From assembly GCA_024762485.1 (NCBI GenBank), contig JANTHH010000019.1, positions 1 through 20,328 of the forward strand: a DNA stretch of 20,328 nt, in the 5' to 3' direction. This DNA comes from Chromatiales bacterium (GTDB lineage: Bacteria; Pseudomonadota; Gammaproteobacteria; Chromatiales; Chromatiaceae). Below, in pieces: positions 6,150 through 13,280 of this stretch (its first letter is position 1; every line of letters starts with the position of its first letter). A program made the translations under genes and the position numbers. The notes under the pieces are model-generated. The model was not told where the DNA came from, did not search any database, and saw only the letters and a list, made by a program, of their open reading frames with translations.

Positions 6150-7654
6150 ATAGAACTGTTGCCGGAGAGGCGCTGGCGACGTTCCCGCTTCTTGCGTTTC
6201 TCCACCAACGGCGGGCAGATATTTTCGTCCCAGTAGGTGACCTGGCAGTCGAGGCAATAGTGACATTCGTTCTCGATGATCTCGCCCGTCGGCCGTATCG
6301 CCTGCACCTCACAGTCACGGGCACAGATCTGGCAGGGTCGGCCGCACTCCTTGCGTCGACGCAACCAGTCGAAGATGCGGAAGCGAGACGGGAATGTCAG
6401 CGCGGCACCCAGTGGACACAGGTAACGGCAGTAGGCCTTGCGGATGAACAGGCCCATACCCAACAGTGACAGGGCGTAGATCACGAAGGGCCATTCACGC
6501 AGGAAGCGCAGCGAAAAGACCGTCTTGAACGGTTCGACCTCGGCTGCCATCTCCGCCTTGCCGAGCGATTGCAGCGACAAGCCGAACAGGCCCAGCAGCA
6601 AGAGATATTTCACCGCCCACAAGCGTTCGTGAACCACGCCCGGTAGTTCGACCAGGGGCATGCCCAGCCGTTGACCGAGGCGAAACAGCAGTTCCTGCAG
6701 GGCGCCGAAGGGACACAGCCAGCCGCAATAGACACCCCGCCCCCACAGCAGGACGGTCATGGCAACGAAGGACCAGAGCATGAACATCATCGGGTCCATG
6801 AGGAAGCTTTCCCAGCGGAAATCGTGCAGCAGTGCCTGGACGAATGTCAGAACATTGACCACAGACAGCTGGGCCATGCCATAGGCACCGATGAAAAACA
6901 GCGTGAACAACAGATAGCCGGTGCGCACACGTTTCAGCAAGGTGGGATGGCGGGCCAGCCAGTCCTGGAACAACAGGATCAGCAACAGCACCCCCAGGCC
7001 CGTCGCCAGGACGATGACGGATCCATAGCGCTCATACCACAGGGTCTTCCAGATCGGCGGCGGGGCAATGAAATGACTTTCCTTGCCTTTCCCTGTCAGC
7101 AGGCCACGTGCCCTGGCAACGCGCTTGATGCCCTCCGCCACCGTGCGGTTGATCACCATGGCGGTGATGGTCGCACCGCTGATGCCATCGATGACCTGCC
7201 GTCCGGGCACGGCCTCGCCACCGATACGGATGTCGTCGGCTATCGGCAGACCACTGTACTGCGCGATGTAATGCGCCAGATCCTGTTCCGACACGCCCGC
7301 CAGCAGGATCGGCTCCTGGTGCTCGACGATGCGCACGCCACGGAGCCTCCCCTTCAGATCAAAACCGACCAGGCTGTTGATGGGCTTGCCCGAATAGGCC
7401 GGGATGGGAAGGATGTCATTGGTCAGAAAGACGTAGCCGAGCAGACCGTTGTTGCCGAAAACCGCGGCCGAGGGTGGGTTCTTTGTGTACAGGCCAAGAC
7501 GCTCTGCCTGCGGGAACAGGATCTGTACCTGATCGAAATAATCCTCGAGCCCGGCCGATGTCGCCGCCCCCGCACCCAGCAGCGCAATCAGCAGAATGAA
7601 TGACCGCAGCCAGGATCCCGGGCGCGGTGATGACGGAGGGGTATGTGCATTCAT
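6146..7654 (-). CDS. nirI: NosR/NirI-family flavo-iron-sulfur membrane protein
   Basis: Proteins of this family sit in the inner membrane and pass electrons to, or are required for expression or activity of, nitrite (NirI) or nitrous oxide (NosR) reductase. The 502 residues show a signal/anchor (about 15-34), a periplasmic FMN-binding domain with EHQEPILLAG (111-120) and DGISGATIT (156-164; Thr163 is the likely site of covalent FMN), several membrane helices from about 212, the polyferredoxin-type motifs CGWLCPFGALQE (from 310) and CRYLCPLGAA (from 409), and two Cys clusters (437, 441, 444, 448 and 464, 467, 470, 480) for 4Fe-4S centres. It is shorter than typical NosR/NirI (about 650-720 residues). 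Its place directly upstream of nirS favours the NirI role. The ATG at 7654 has only a weak ribosome site. Confidence 0.82.
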   Translation of the reverse strand: MNAHTPPSSPRPGSWLRSFILLIALLGAGAATSAGLEDYFDQVQILFPQAERLGLYTKNPPSAAVFGNNGLLGYVFLTNDILPIPAYSGKPINSLVGFDLKGRLRGVRIVEHQEPILLAGVSEQDLAHYIAQYSGLPIADDIRIGGEAVPGRQVIDGISGATITAMVINRTVAEGIKRVARARGLLTGKGKESHFIAPPPIWKTLWYERYGSVIVLATGLGVLLLILLFQDWLARHPTLLKRVRTGYLLFTLFFIGAYGMAQLSVVNVLTFVQALLHDFRWESFLMDPMMFMLWSFVAMTVLLWGRGVYCGWLCPFGALQELLFRLGQRLGMPLVELPGVVHERLWAVKYLLLLGLFGLSLQSLGKAEMAAEVEPFKTVFSLRFLREWPFVIYALSLLGMGLFIRKAYCRYLCPLGAALTFPSRFRIFDWLRRRKECGRPCQICARDCEVQAIRPTGEIIENECHYCLDCQVTYWDENICPPLVEKRKKRERRQRLSGNSSI

Positions 7655-7690
7655 GACGGCCTAAGGTGAGACCAATGGAGGCGGCTTTCC

Positions 7691-7704
7691 TTGACAACAG
7701 TCAA
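7691..7704. promoter_or_regulatory. DNR/FNR-type box near the nirI-like gene
   Basis: TTGACAACAGTCAA is a perfect TTGAC / GTCAA palindrome around 4 bases, one base per half different from the FNR consensus. The centre is 43 bases before the nirI-like ATG. If it works at -41.5, the transcript would be nearly leaderless. It may instead act on the divergent hemerythrin operon, about 156 bases away. Confidence 0.6.
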
Positions 7705-7780
7705 GTCGGAGTGCCGGCACGATCAAGCCGACAATCGCAGCTGTTGACACAATTTCCCCTTTTGATGCCCGGTATCCCGT

Positions 7781-7794
7781 ATGACAAAAATCAA
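7781..7794 (+). promoter_or_regulatory. DNR/FNR-type box upstream of the hemerythrin operon
   Basis: ATGACAAAAATCAA differs from TTGAC-N4-ATCAA only in the first base. Its centre is 66 bases before the hemerythrin ATG, which leaves room for a start point near 7829 (box at about -41.5) and a leader of about 25 bases. TACCAT at 7818-7823 is a weak -10 candidate. It suggests control by the same regulator as nirS. Confidence 0.6.
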
Positions 7795-7853
7795 GGATCG
7801 GCCCGGCATGGCGGCCTTACCATCACCACCTGCGATCGACAGGAGTCAAGTCA

Positions 7854-8291
7854 ATGGTGAAGCTATCCGAGTTTCTGACCCGGGACCACAACGCCTGTGA
7901 CAACCGCTTTGCTGCATTCGAACAGGCCGTGCAGGACAGCAACTGGCCCCAGGCGGACGAGCAGTTCGACGCCTTCAGTGATGCCACCCTGATGCACTTC
8001 CAGGCGGAGGAGGAGATCCTGTTTCCCGCCCTGGAATCGGTCATGGGTCACAGCAGCGGCCCCACCCAGGTGATGCGCATGGAGCACACCGAGATGAGGC
8101 AACTGTTCGACGACATGAAACAGGCCCTTGCCACGCGGGATGCCGATGCGCTCAGTGGCATCGGCGACACCCTGGTCATCATGCTGCAACAGCACAATGC
8201 CAAGGAGGAGCAGGTGCTCTACCCGCTGGCCGACCAGCTGCTGGGTTCGGATGCGGAGAGTCTGCTAGAAAGGCTGCAGGCCGCTGTCTGA
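7854..8291 (+). CDS. Hemerythrin HHE-domain protein
   Basis: This 145-residue cytoplasmic protein consists of one hemerythrin four-helix bundle. The di-iron ligands can be read: His12 (RDHNACD), His48 and Glu52 (LMHFQAEEE), His78 (MRMEHTEMR), His114 and Glu118 (LQQHNAKEEQ). Hemerythrins bind O2 or NO, and relatives in denitrifiers (RIC/YtfE/DnrN types) help in nitrosative stress; the N-terminal Cys-containing ScdA/RIC domain is absent here. The ATG at 7854 has AGGAG 9 bases upstream. The gene leads a tight operon with a DUF2249 gene (2-base gap) and a NnrS-like gene, behind a DNR/FNR-type box, and is divergent from the nir locus. An NO-binding or NO-sensing role is inferred from this context. 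Confidence 0.9.
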   Translation: MVKLSEFLTRDHNACDNRFAAFEQAVQDSNWPQADEQFDAFSDATLMHFQAEEEILFPALESVMGHSSGPTQVMRMEHTEMRQLFDDMKQALATRDADALSGIGDTLVIMLQQHNAKEEQVLYPLADQLLGSDAESLLERLQAAV

Positions 8292-8293
8292 CG

Positions 8294-8530
8294 ATGCAAC
8301 AGCTGGATGTCAGTGACCTGGAACCACCTGAGCCGATGGAACACATCCTCGATGCCCTGGCCGACATGCCAGAAGGCGACTGCCTGCAGGTCCTGCACCG
8401 GCGCGAGCCACACCCGCTCTATGGCATGTTGCGCAACATGGGCTATCACTGGCAGACCACCTGCCATGCGCCTGACCGTTTCGAGATCCTCATCTGGCCC
8501 CAGTCGCTGGGAAGCCGGCCGCCATGCTGA
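8294..8530 (+). CDS. DUF2249 small protein
   Basis: This 78-residue protein of the DUF2249 family (TusA-like fold) shows LDVSDLEPPEPMEHILDAL, GDCLQVLHRREPHPLYGML, then GYHWQTTCHAPDRFEILIW. Function is unknown. The family recurs beside hemerythrins, NnrS and norCB in denitrifiers and is sometimes fused to them. The two Cys residues near position 29 and 57 and the TusA-like fold leave sulfur or metal-ligand delivery possible, but nothing proves it. It starts 2 bases after the hemerythrin stop and overlaps the next gene by 7 bases, so all three are surely co-translated from one mRNA. Confidence 0.82.
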   Translation: MQQLDVSDLEPPEPMEHILDALADMPEGDCLQVLHRREPHPLYGMLRNMGYHWQTTCHAPDRFEILIWPQSLGSRPPC

Positions 8531-9807
8531 ATACCCGTGGACTGTCGCTGGCTGATTCGCCGCCCTATCGACTCCCGTTGCGCTTTTTTCTGGTGGCACC
8601 ACCGTTTGCCGTAACCGCTGGACTGCTGTTTGTCGTCGAGGGCGGACCGCTGCTGCAGTCGCGATGGACACCTGCCACACTGGCGATCACCCACCTGCTG
8701 GTACTGGGCTTTCTCGGCATGATCATGTGCGGCTCGCTACTGCAACTGCTACCCGTGCTGCTGGGTTCAGACCGCTCTGCCAGTTTGTCACAGGGCGCAC
8801 TCATGGTTGCTGCGCTGTCCAGCGGCAGCCTGTTGCTGGCACTGGGCTTCGGCCTCGTCAACACGTACCTGTTGCTAACGGGTGTAGCCCTCGTCGCCAT
8901 GTCATTGCTGTTGTTCGTGGCACTGAGCGCCCGCGCTCTGCGCTCTGCCACCGGACCCTCAGGTCCACGCATCAGCGTGGCGATGGCCCTGGTGGCACTC
9001 ACCGTCACCGTGGCACTCGGGCTTGTTCTCGGCGTCAGCCAGGCTGGCTGGCTGGTTCTTCCCGACCCACAGGCCTGGGTGAATATTCATCTTGCCTGGG
9101 GGCTGGTCGGCTGGATGGGGCTGCTGCTGATCGCCATCGCCGGAGAGATCCTGCCGATGTTCTATCTCAGCCCGGCCTATCCCCGCTGGCTGAAGCGCCT
9201 GCTGCCGGTGGCCGTCCTGTTACTGCTGCTGATGACCCTGCTGCAGCCGCTGCTGCCGGGTGAACATGCGCTGTTCAACGCCATCGGCTTATTGCTGGTG
9301 ATCTCACCCGTGCTCTTCGCCGGCACCGGCTTCATCTTGCTATTTCGCCGCCGCCGGCCACGCCGTGACGCCACCCTGGGATTCTGGTGGCTCGGCCAGG
9401 CCTCGATCATGCTCGCGGCCCTGGCCTGGCTGGCCGGACTGCCCGTTACCCTGGTCGGTGTGCTGGCCATCGTCGGTGGTGCCATGTCTTTCACCAGCGG
9501 CACCCTCTACAAGATAGTGCCTTTCCTCAGCTGGTATCACCTGCAGACCCGCAAGGTGATGCAACGACAATCAGACATCAAGCTACCCACCATGCAGGGC
9601 TTCATCGGCGAGCGTCCGGCCCGCTGGCAACTCGCCACCCATTGCGTGGCCGTGCTGTGCCTCAGCCTCGCCGCATGGCCGGGCATGCCCACCGCCCGGC
9701 TCGGCGGGGTGATGCTCACGCTCTCCGCCCTGCTGCTGTGGGGCAGCCTGCTGCGTGCCAATCTGCGCTATCGCTCGATAGCACGGAGCCTCGATACGGA
9801 AGCCTGA
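8524..9807 (+). CDS. Polytopic membrane protein, NnrS/heme-copper oxidase-like
   Basis: The 427-residue protein is hydrophobic throughout, with roughly 11-12 predicted membrane helices and few soluble loops. Conserved-looking histidines fall in helices: His57 (ITHLLVLGFLGMIMCG), His189 (NIHLAWGLVGWMG) and His339 (SWYHLQ). The segments GEILPMFYLSPAYP and GTLYKIVPFLSWYHLQ recall NnrS and subunit I of NO reductase/heme-copper oxidases, but the full set of metal ligands is not apparent. NnrS is a heme- and copper-containing membrane protein that protects against NO-derived damage. The gene overlaps DUF2249 by 7 bases and ends 13 bases from the convergent flavoprotein gene. The best guess is an NO-related membrane protein; the exact family is uncertain. 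Confidence 0.65.
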   Translation: MLNTRGLSLADSPPYRLPLRFFLVAPPFAVTAGLLFVVEGGPLLQSRWTPATLAITHLLVLGFLGMIMCGSLLQLLPVLLGSDRSASLSQGALMVAALSSGSLLLALGFGLVNTYLLLTGVALVAMSLLLFVALSARALRSATGPSGPRISVAMALVALTVTVALGLVLGVSQAGWLVLPDPQAWVNIHLAWGLVGWMGLLLIAIAGEILPMFYLSPAYPRWLKRLLPVAVLLLLLMTLLQPLLPGEHALFNAIGLLLVISPVLFAGTGFILLFRRRRPRRDATLGFWWLGQASIMLAALAWLAGLPVTLVGVLAIVGGAMSFTSGTLYKIVPFLSWYHLQTRKVMQRQSDIKLPTMQGFIGERPARWQLATHCVAVLCLSLAAWPGMPTARLGGVMLTLSALLLWGSLLRANLRYRSIARSLDTEA

Positions 9808-9815
9808 ATCAGGCT
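9801..9815. terminator. Short hairpin at the convergent gene ends
   Basis: AGCCTG-AAT-CAGGCT is a perfect 6-base stem with a 3-base loop, spanning the stop codon of the NnrS-like gene, only 13 bases from the end of the convergent flavoprotein gene. No T run follows on either strand, so termination activity is only possible. Confidence 0.35.
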
Positions 9816-9820
9816 ACTGG

Positions 9821-11236
9821 CTACGGCAGCAGGCGATTGATCCATTTCACCAGCGTTCTGCTGCCCTTGCTGAACAGCTTCGGCGCATAGGCGGTATTGA
9901 CGGTGCGGCGATGAATCTGCGCCAGCGTGGGATAGGCATGGATGGTGGCAGAGATGTCGCTGATCTTCGCACCGGTCTTCATCGCCAGCGCGATCTCATG
10001 GATCAGTTCACCGGCATGTGGACCGAGCATGCTGGCGCCGATGATCCGCCCCTTGCGGGTGATCAGCCTGCTCATGCCCCGGGTCTGGCCATCGGTCAGC
10101 GCACGATCGATGTCCTGAAAGGGGAAGGTCAGTACCGTGGGCGACATGCCCTGCTCGCGTGCCTGCTGTTCGCTCAGGCCGACCCGCGCCAGTTCCGGGT
10201 CGGTGAAGGTCACCCAGGGCACCACCCGGTAGTCGGTCTTTTTCGGTATGCGAAACACCGCATTGCTGATGATGATACCGGCCTGGTATTCGGCCATGTG
10301 GGTGAAGGCATAGGGCCCGCAGACATCGCCACAGGCGTAGACATGATGCTGGGAACTGCGCTGCCGGCGGTCGACGGTGATGCCCTGCGCCGTGTGCTGC
10401 ACACCGGCGGCATCGAGCCCCAGTGTTTCCACATTGGCACGACGGCCCACCGCCACCAGAATCTGGTCGGCCTCGATGCTGAGGCCACCGCGGCAGTGCA
10501 CCCGTTTGCCGCTTTCGGTGACTTCGACCCGCTCAGCCAACGTGTCGGTATGAATGCGAATGCCATCGGCGCTCAGCGTCTGCTGCAATTGCGCCGTGAG
10601 TTCGGGCTCTTCGCGCGACAACAACTGTGGCTGGGCCTCGACCACGGTGACCTCGCTGCCCAGGCGGGCGAAGGCCTGGGCCATCTCCAGGCCGATGGGG
10701 CCGCCGCCCAGCACCAGCAGGCGGCCGGGCAACTGTTGCAGTGAGAACAGATCAAGATTGGTCAGGTAGCCGGCCTCGGCCAACCCGGGGATGGGTGGCA
10801 CGAAGGGACGGCTGCCGGTGGCGATGACGAAACGCCGGCCCCGGATCACCTGCTCGCCGACACGCACCTCGTGTGGCGAGATGAATTCAGCAGGCTGACC
10901 CAGCAGCACCTCGCAGCCGTAGCCGCGAAATCGCTCCGGGTCGTCGTGTTGCTGGATGTGGCCGATGACCGACTGCACATGGGCGCTGACCCGGGCCATG
11001 TCCACCGCGGGCTCGACGCCGTGCAGACCGAACTCACCGGCGCGTCGCATCTGCGCGGCCACCTTGGCCGTGTGGATCAGCGTCTTGCTCGGCACACAGC
11101 CGGCGTGCAGGCAATCACCGCCGAGCAGTGGCTCTTTCTCGATCAGGGTCACCGCCAGGCCGAGCTGCGCCGCCACGCTGGCGACCACCAGGCCGCCGGC
11201 GCCACCACCGATGATGATCAGGTCACGTTGTTTCAT
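9821..11236 (-). CDS. Mercuric reductase-like/dihydrolipoamide dehydrogenase-like flavoprotein
   Basis: This 471-residue class I pyridine-nucleotide disulfide oxidoreductase has an FAD Rossmann motif IIGGGAGG (8-15), a redox-active disulfide GGDCLHAGCVPSK (Cys42, Cys47), an NAD(P)H motif LVLGGGPIGLEMA (near 175), a second FAD motif VYACGDVCGPYAFTHMAEYQ (near 303-322), and a C-terminal dimerisation domain. The C-terminal His dyad motif reads HAYPTLAQ (433-440): the usual Glu partner of the catalytic His is Gln. The Cys pair that MerA carries at its end is absent, so mercury reduction is unlikely. The ATG at 11236 has a GGGGGAG site 5 bases upstream. The neighbour is a VTT membrane protein; fusions of the two families are known, so they probably work together. 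The true substrate is unknown. Confidence 0.85.
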   Translation of the reverse strand: MKQRDLIIIGGGAGGLVVASVAAQLGLAVTLIEKEPLLGGDCLHAGCVPSKTLIHTAKVAAQMRRAGEFGLHGVEPAVDMARVSAHVQSVIGHIQQHDDPERFRGYGCEVLLGQPAEFISPHEVRVGEQVIRGRRFVIATGSRPFVPPIPGLAEAGYLTNLDLFSLQQLPGRLLVLGGGPIGLEMAQAFARLGSEVTVVEAQPQLLSREEPELTAQLQQTLSADGIRIHTDTLAERVEVTESGKRVHCRGGLSIEADQILVAVGRRANVETLGLDAAGVQHTAQGITVDRRQRSSQHHVYACGDVCGPYAFTHMAEYQAGIIISNAVFRIPKKTDYRVVPWVTFTDPELARVGLSEQQAREQGMSPTVLTFPFQDIDRALTDGQTRGMSRLITRKGRIIGASMLGPHAGELIHEIALAMKTGAKISDISATIHAYPTLAQIHRRTVNTAYAPKLFSKGSRTLVKWINRLLP

Positions 11237-11340
11237 TCACTCCCCCTTCCTCTGCCCGCACGGCCAATAGCTGACACGCGGGAAAGTCACCGCAGGCGAT
11301 GGGTGTTCCGTTCCCCTGACCAATGCGCTTGCGTCGTGGT

Positions 11341-12303
11341 TCATTCGACCGGGTATCCGGCCTGGTTCCAGGCGGTCATGCCGCCCTGCACCACATGCAC
11401 ATCGGCGAAACCATGCTTGCCGAGCAGCAGCGCAGCCTTGGCTGAACGCCTGTCGGTGCGGCAGACGATGGTGATGGTTTTCTCAAGATAAGGAATCAAT
11501 TCGTCCAGACGCTGTGCCAGTTGCTCCAGGGGGATGTTCAGCGCCCCGGGAATATGACCCTGCTCGCCGTTGAAATCCCCGGCAGGCCGAACATCCAGCA
11601 GCAGCGGTTTGTCCTTGCCCGCGAGGCGTTCATGCAATTGTTGCACGCTCAGCATGGGGCCCTGGCGCAAACGCCCGATCAGGCGCGGCAGGAAGGACAC
11701 CACGGCCAGCAGCGCCAGCGCCAGCAGCGCCTTCTGGATCAGCCCCTCGCCACCGCCCACCGCCTCGCGCCCGACATAACCCAGGTAGGTGTAGGCAAAG
11801 GCGCCGGGCAACATGCAGACGAAGGAGGCAATGACGTAATGCGACAGCCGGATGCGCGTCAGCCCCAGGGCATAGTTGAGCACGTTGAACGGAAACAGCG
11901 GCACCAGGCGCGTCAAGGCGACAAAGTGCCAGCCCTCGGCCTCCACCCCTTCTTTAAGTTGCCGGATGCGGCCCCCGCTCTTGCGCTCCACCCAGCTGCC
12001 GGCCAGGTAACGGGCGATCAGAAACGCCAGGGTGGCGCCCAGGGTGGCACCGATGAGGTTATAGAGGGTGCCCCAGAGCGGGCCGAACAGCGCACCACCG
12101 GCCAGGGTGAGGACCGAGCCCGGCAGGAACAGCACAGTGCCCAGTGCATAGATCAGCATGAATACCAGCGGACCGGCGGCACCGAGGTCTCTGACCCATT
12201 GTTCCAGGGCCTCGGCACTGAGCGCGTCGCGGTAGAGCACCACTGCGACGACACCCGCCAGTACCAGCCCCAGCACCAGGAGGCGTAACAGGTGCTTAGT
12301 CAT
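11341..12303 (-). CDS. VTT (TVP38/TMEM64, DedA-like) membrane protein with C-terminal rhodanese domain
   Basis: The 320-residue inner-membrane protein has an N-terminal helix, a VTT domain (about 45-200) with FLPGSVLTLAGGALFG and RLVPLFPFNVLNYALG, a last helix near 190-210, and a cytosolic rhodanese domain (about 215-318). The rhodanese loop is VCRTDRRS with catalytic Cys281, preceded by LLDVRPAGDF and GHIPGALNIP. VTT proteins of this type are proposed transporters or lipid scramblases; rhodaneses carry sulfane sulfur. The ATG at 12303 overlaps the upstream hydroxylase stop (ATGACTAA) and has a G-rich site 9 bases away. An ATG at 12312 has that site too close. The rhodanese tail and the rhodanese-bearing regulator next door suggest sulfane-sulfur or redox chemistry at the membrane. 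Confidence 0.85.
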   Translation of the reverse strand: MTKHLLRLLVLGLVLAGVVAVVLYRDALSAEALEQWVRDLGAAGPLVFMLIYALGTVLFLPGSVLTLAGGALFGPLWGTLYNLIGATLGATLAFLIARYLAGSWVERKSGGRIRQLKEGVEAEGWHFVALTRLVPLFPFNVLNYALGLTRIRLSHYVIASFVCMLPGAFAYTYLGYVGREAVGGGEGLIQKALLALALLAVVSFLPRLIGRLRQGPMLSVQQLHERLAGKDKPLLLDVRPAGDFNGEQGHIPGALNIPLEQLAQRLDELIPYLEKTITIVCRTDRRSAKAALLLGKHGFADVHVVQGGMTAWNQAGYPVE

Positions 12304-13159
12304 CGTTTCCATCCCCCCACTGGCGGCGGTTGATCGTGTAGTCCGAGATCTTGCCGCGGAAGGGCAACAGCAGCATGCCGGGCAGCCAGGACACGTCGGT
12401 GGGTCTGCGATACTTGCGGATGCCGATGGTCATGGCCTCATGGCCAGCGCGCGGCTGGTCCCGGTAGGTGCCGAACAGACGGTCCCACCAGGGTAGTGCA
12501 AAGCCGAAGTTGCTGTTGGCCTCGTCGTCTTCCACCGAGTGATGCACCCGGTGCATGTCCGGCGTCACCAGCAGCCAGCGCAATACCCGGTCGACCCGCT
12601 GGGGCAGACGCACGTTGCCGTGATTGAACATAGCGGTGGCATTGAGCACCACCTCGAAGATCACCACCGCCACCACCGGTGGACCCAGCAGGAGGATGGT
12701 GGCGAACTTGATGCCCATGGAGAGGAAGATCTCGATGGGATGAAAGCGTGCGCCGGTGGTCAGATCATAGTCCGGATCGGCATGGTGCACGCGGTGCAGA
12801 CGCCACAGCAGGGGCAACGCATGCACCATCACATGCTGCAGCCAGATGATGAAATCCATCGCCACCACCGAGGCGACAACGGCCAGCCAGAAAGGCACCT
12901 GATGATAATTGAACAGGCCCCAGCCCTGTTCAGCGGCGAAGGCTGCCACGCCCACTGCTGCGGCCGGAAATACCAGACGCAACAGGACGCTGTTGAATAA
13001 CACCAGGCCCAGGTTATTGGCCCAGCGTACGGCCTTTGATACCGTCAGCGCGCGACGCGGCGCAATCAGCTCCCACACCCCCATCACCGCCAGCATGCCA
13101 AGGAAGAACCCCATGCGGATGCCGCTCTCGTGGCTCATTACAAACCCGTTGATGTCCAT
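12296..13159 (-). CDS. Sterol desaturase/fatty acid hydroxylase-family membrane protein
   Basis: The 287-residue multi-pass protein carries the eight-histidine di-iron pattern of this superfamily: HVMVH (about 109-113), HRVHH (122-126), RFHPIE (His140), a later NHGNV and the closing DMHRVHH. Family members hydroxylate or desaturate lipids using O2; the bacterial substrate is unknown here. The ATG at 13159 has AGAGGG 7-8 bases upstream, whereas a longer frame to 13189 lacks such a site. The stop overlaps the VTT-rhodanese start by 8 bases, so the two are coupled. The gene is divergent from an ArsR-rhodanese regulator, and the promoter holds a dyad that the regulator could bind, so expression is likely repressed by it. 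Confidence 0.87.
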   Translation of the reverse strand: MDINGFVMSHESGIRMGFFLGMLAVMGVWELIAPRRALTVSKAVRWANNLGLVLFNSVLLRLVFPAAAVGVAAFAAEQGWGLFNYHQVPFWLAVVASVVAMDFIIWLQHVMVHALPLLWRLHRVHHADPDYDLTTGARFHPIEIFLSMGIKFATILLLGPPVVAVVIFEVVLNATAMFNHGNVRLPQRVDRVLRWLLVTPDMHRVHHSVEDDEANSNFGFALPWWDRLFGTYRDQPRAGHEAMTIGIRKYRRPTDVSWLPGMLLLPFRGKISDYTINRRQWGDGNDD

Positions 13160-13232
13160 TATCTGGCCCTCTCTGCCCGATGGGCCCATTGCCCATAACA
13201 GCTTGGCTATCTATACTTGAAGCCAATTGCCT

Positions 13233-13260
13233 TATTACTCAAGTGATTACTTGAATAGTA
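13233..13260. promoter_or_regulatory. Dyad operator between hydroxylase and ArsR-rhodanese genes
   Basis: A 12-base imperfect inverted repeat (TATTACTCAAGT / ACTTGAATAGTA, 10 of 12 positions paired) surrounds GATT, centred in the divergent promoter region. A third ACTTGAA copy lies at 13215-13221, 34 bases before the one at 13249. The AT-rich dyad 20 bases before the regulator ATG fits an ArsR-family operator controlling both directions. Confidence 0.7.
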
Positions 13261-13280
13261 GATTATCGGATGACATCAAC

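Noticed and set aside
6671..7603. 310-residue plus-strand frame opposite the nirI-like gene
   Set aside because: The composition is dominated by His, Gln, Asp and Arg without any hydrophobic core or known motif. The opposite strand encodes a clear NosR/NirI protein.
7741..7772. TTGACA at 7744 as a sigma-70 promoter for the hemerythrin operon
   Set aside because: No acceptable -10 element lies 16-18 bases downstream.
9911..10744. 277-residue plus-strand frame opposite the flavoprotein
   Set aside because: The flavoprotein has FAD, NAD(P) and disulfide motifs throughout. The antisense frame has none and only reflects codon bias.
9821..11236. Flavoprotein as a true mercuric reductase MerA with a mer operon
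   Set aside because: There is no C-terminal Cys pair, no N-terminal HMA domain and no merR, merT or merP nearby.
11521..12288. 255-residue Gln/His-rich plus-strand frame opposite the VTT-rhodanese gene
   Set aside because: It is a typical antisense shadow of a Leu/Ala-rich membrane protein.
13227..13280. Upstream TTG start for the ArsR-rhodanese gene
   Set aside because: It would place the dyad operator inside the coding sequence and adds an unrelated N-terminus. The ATG at 13281 fits the family start better.
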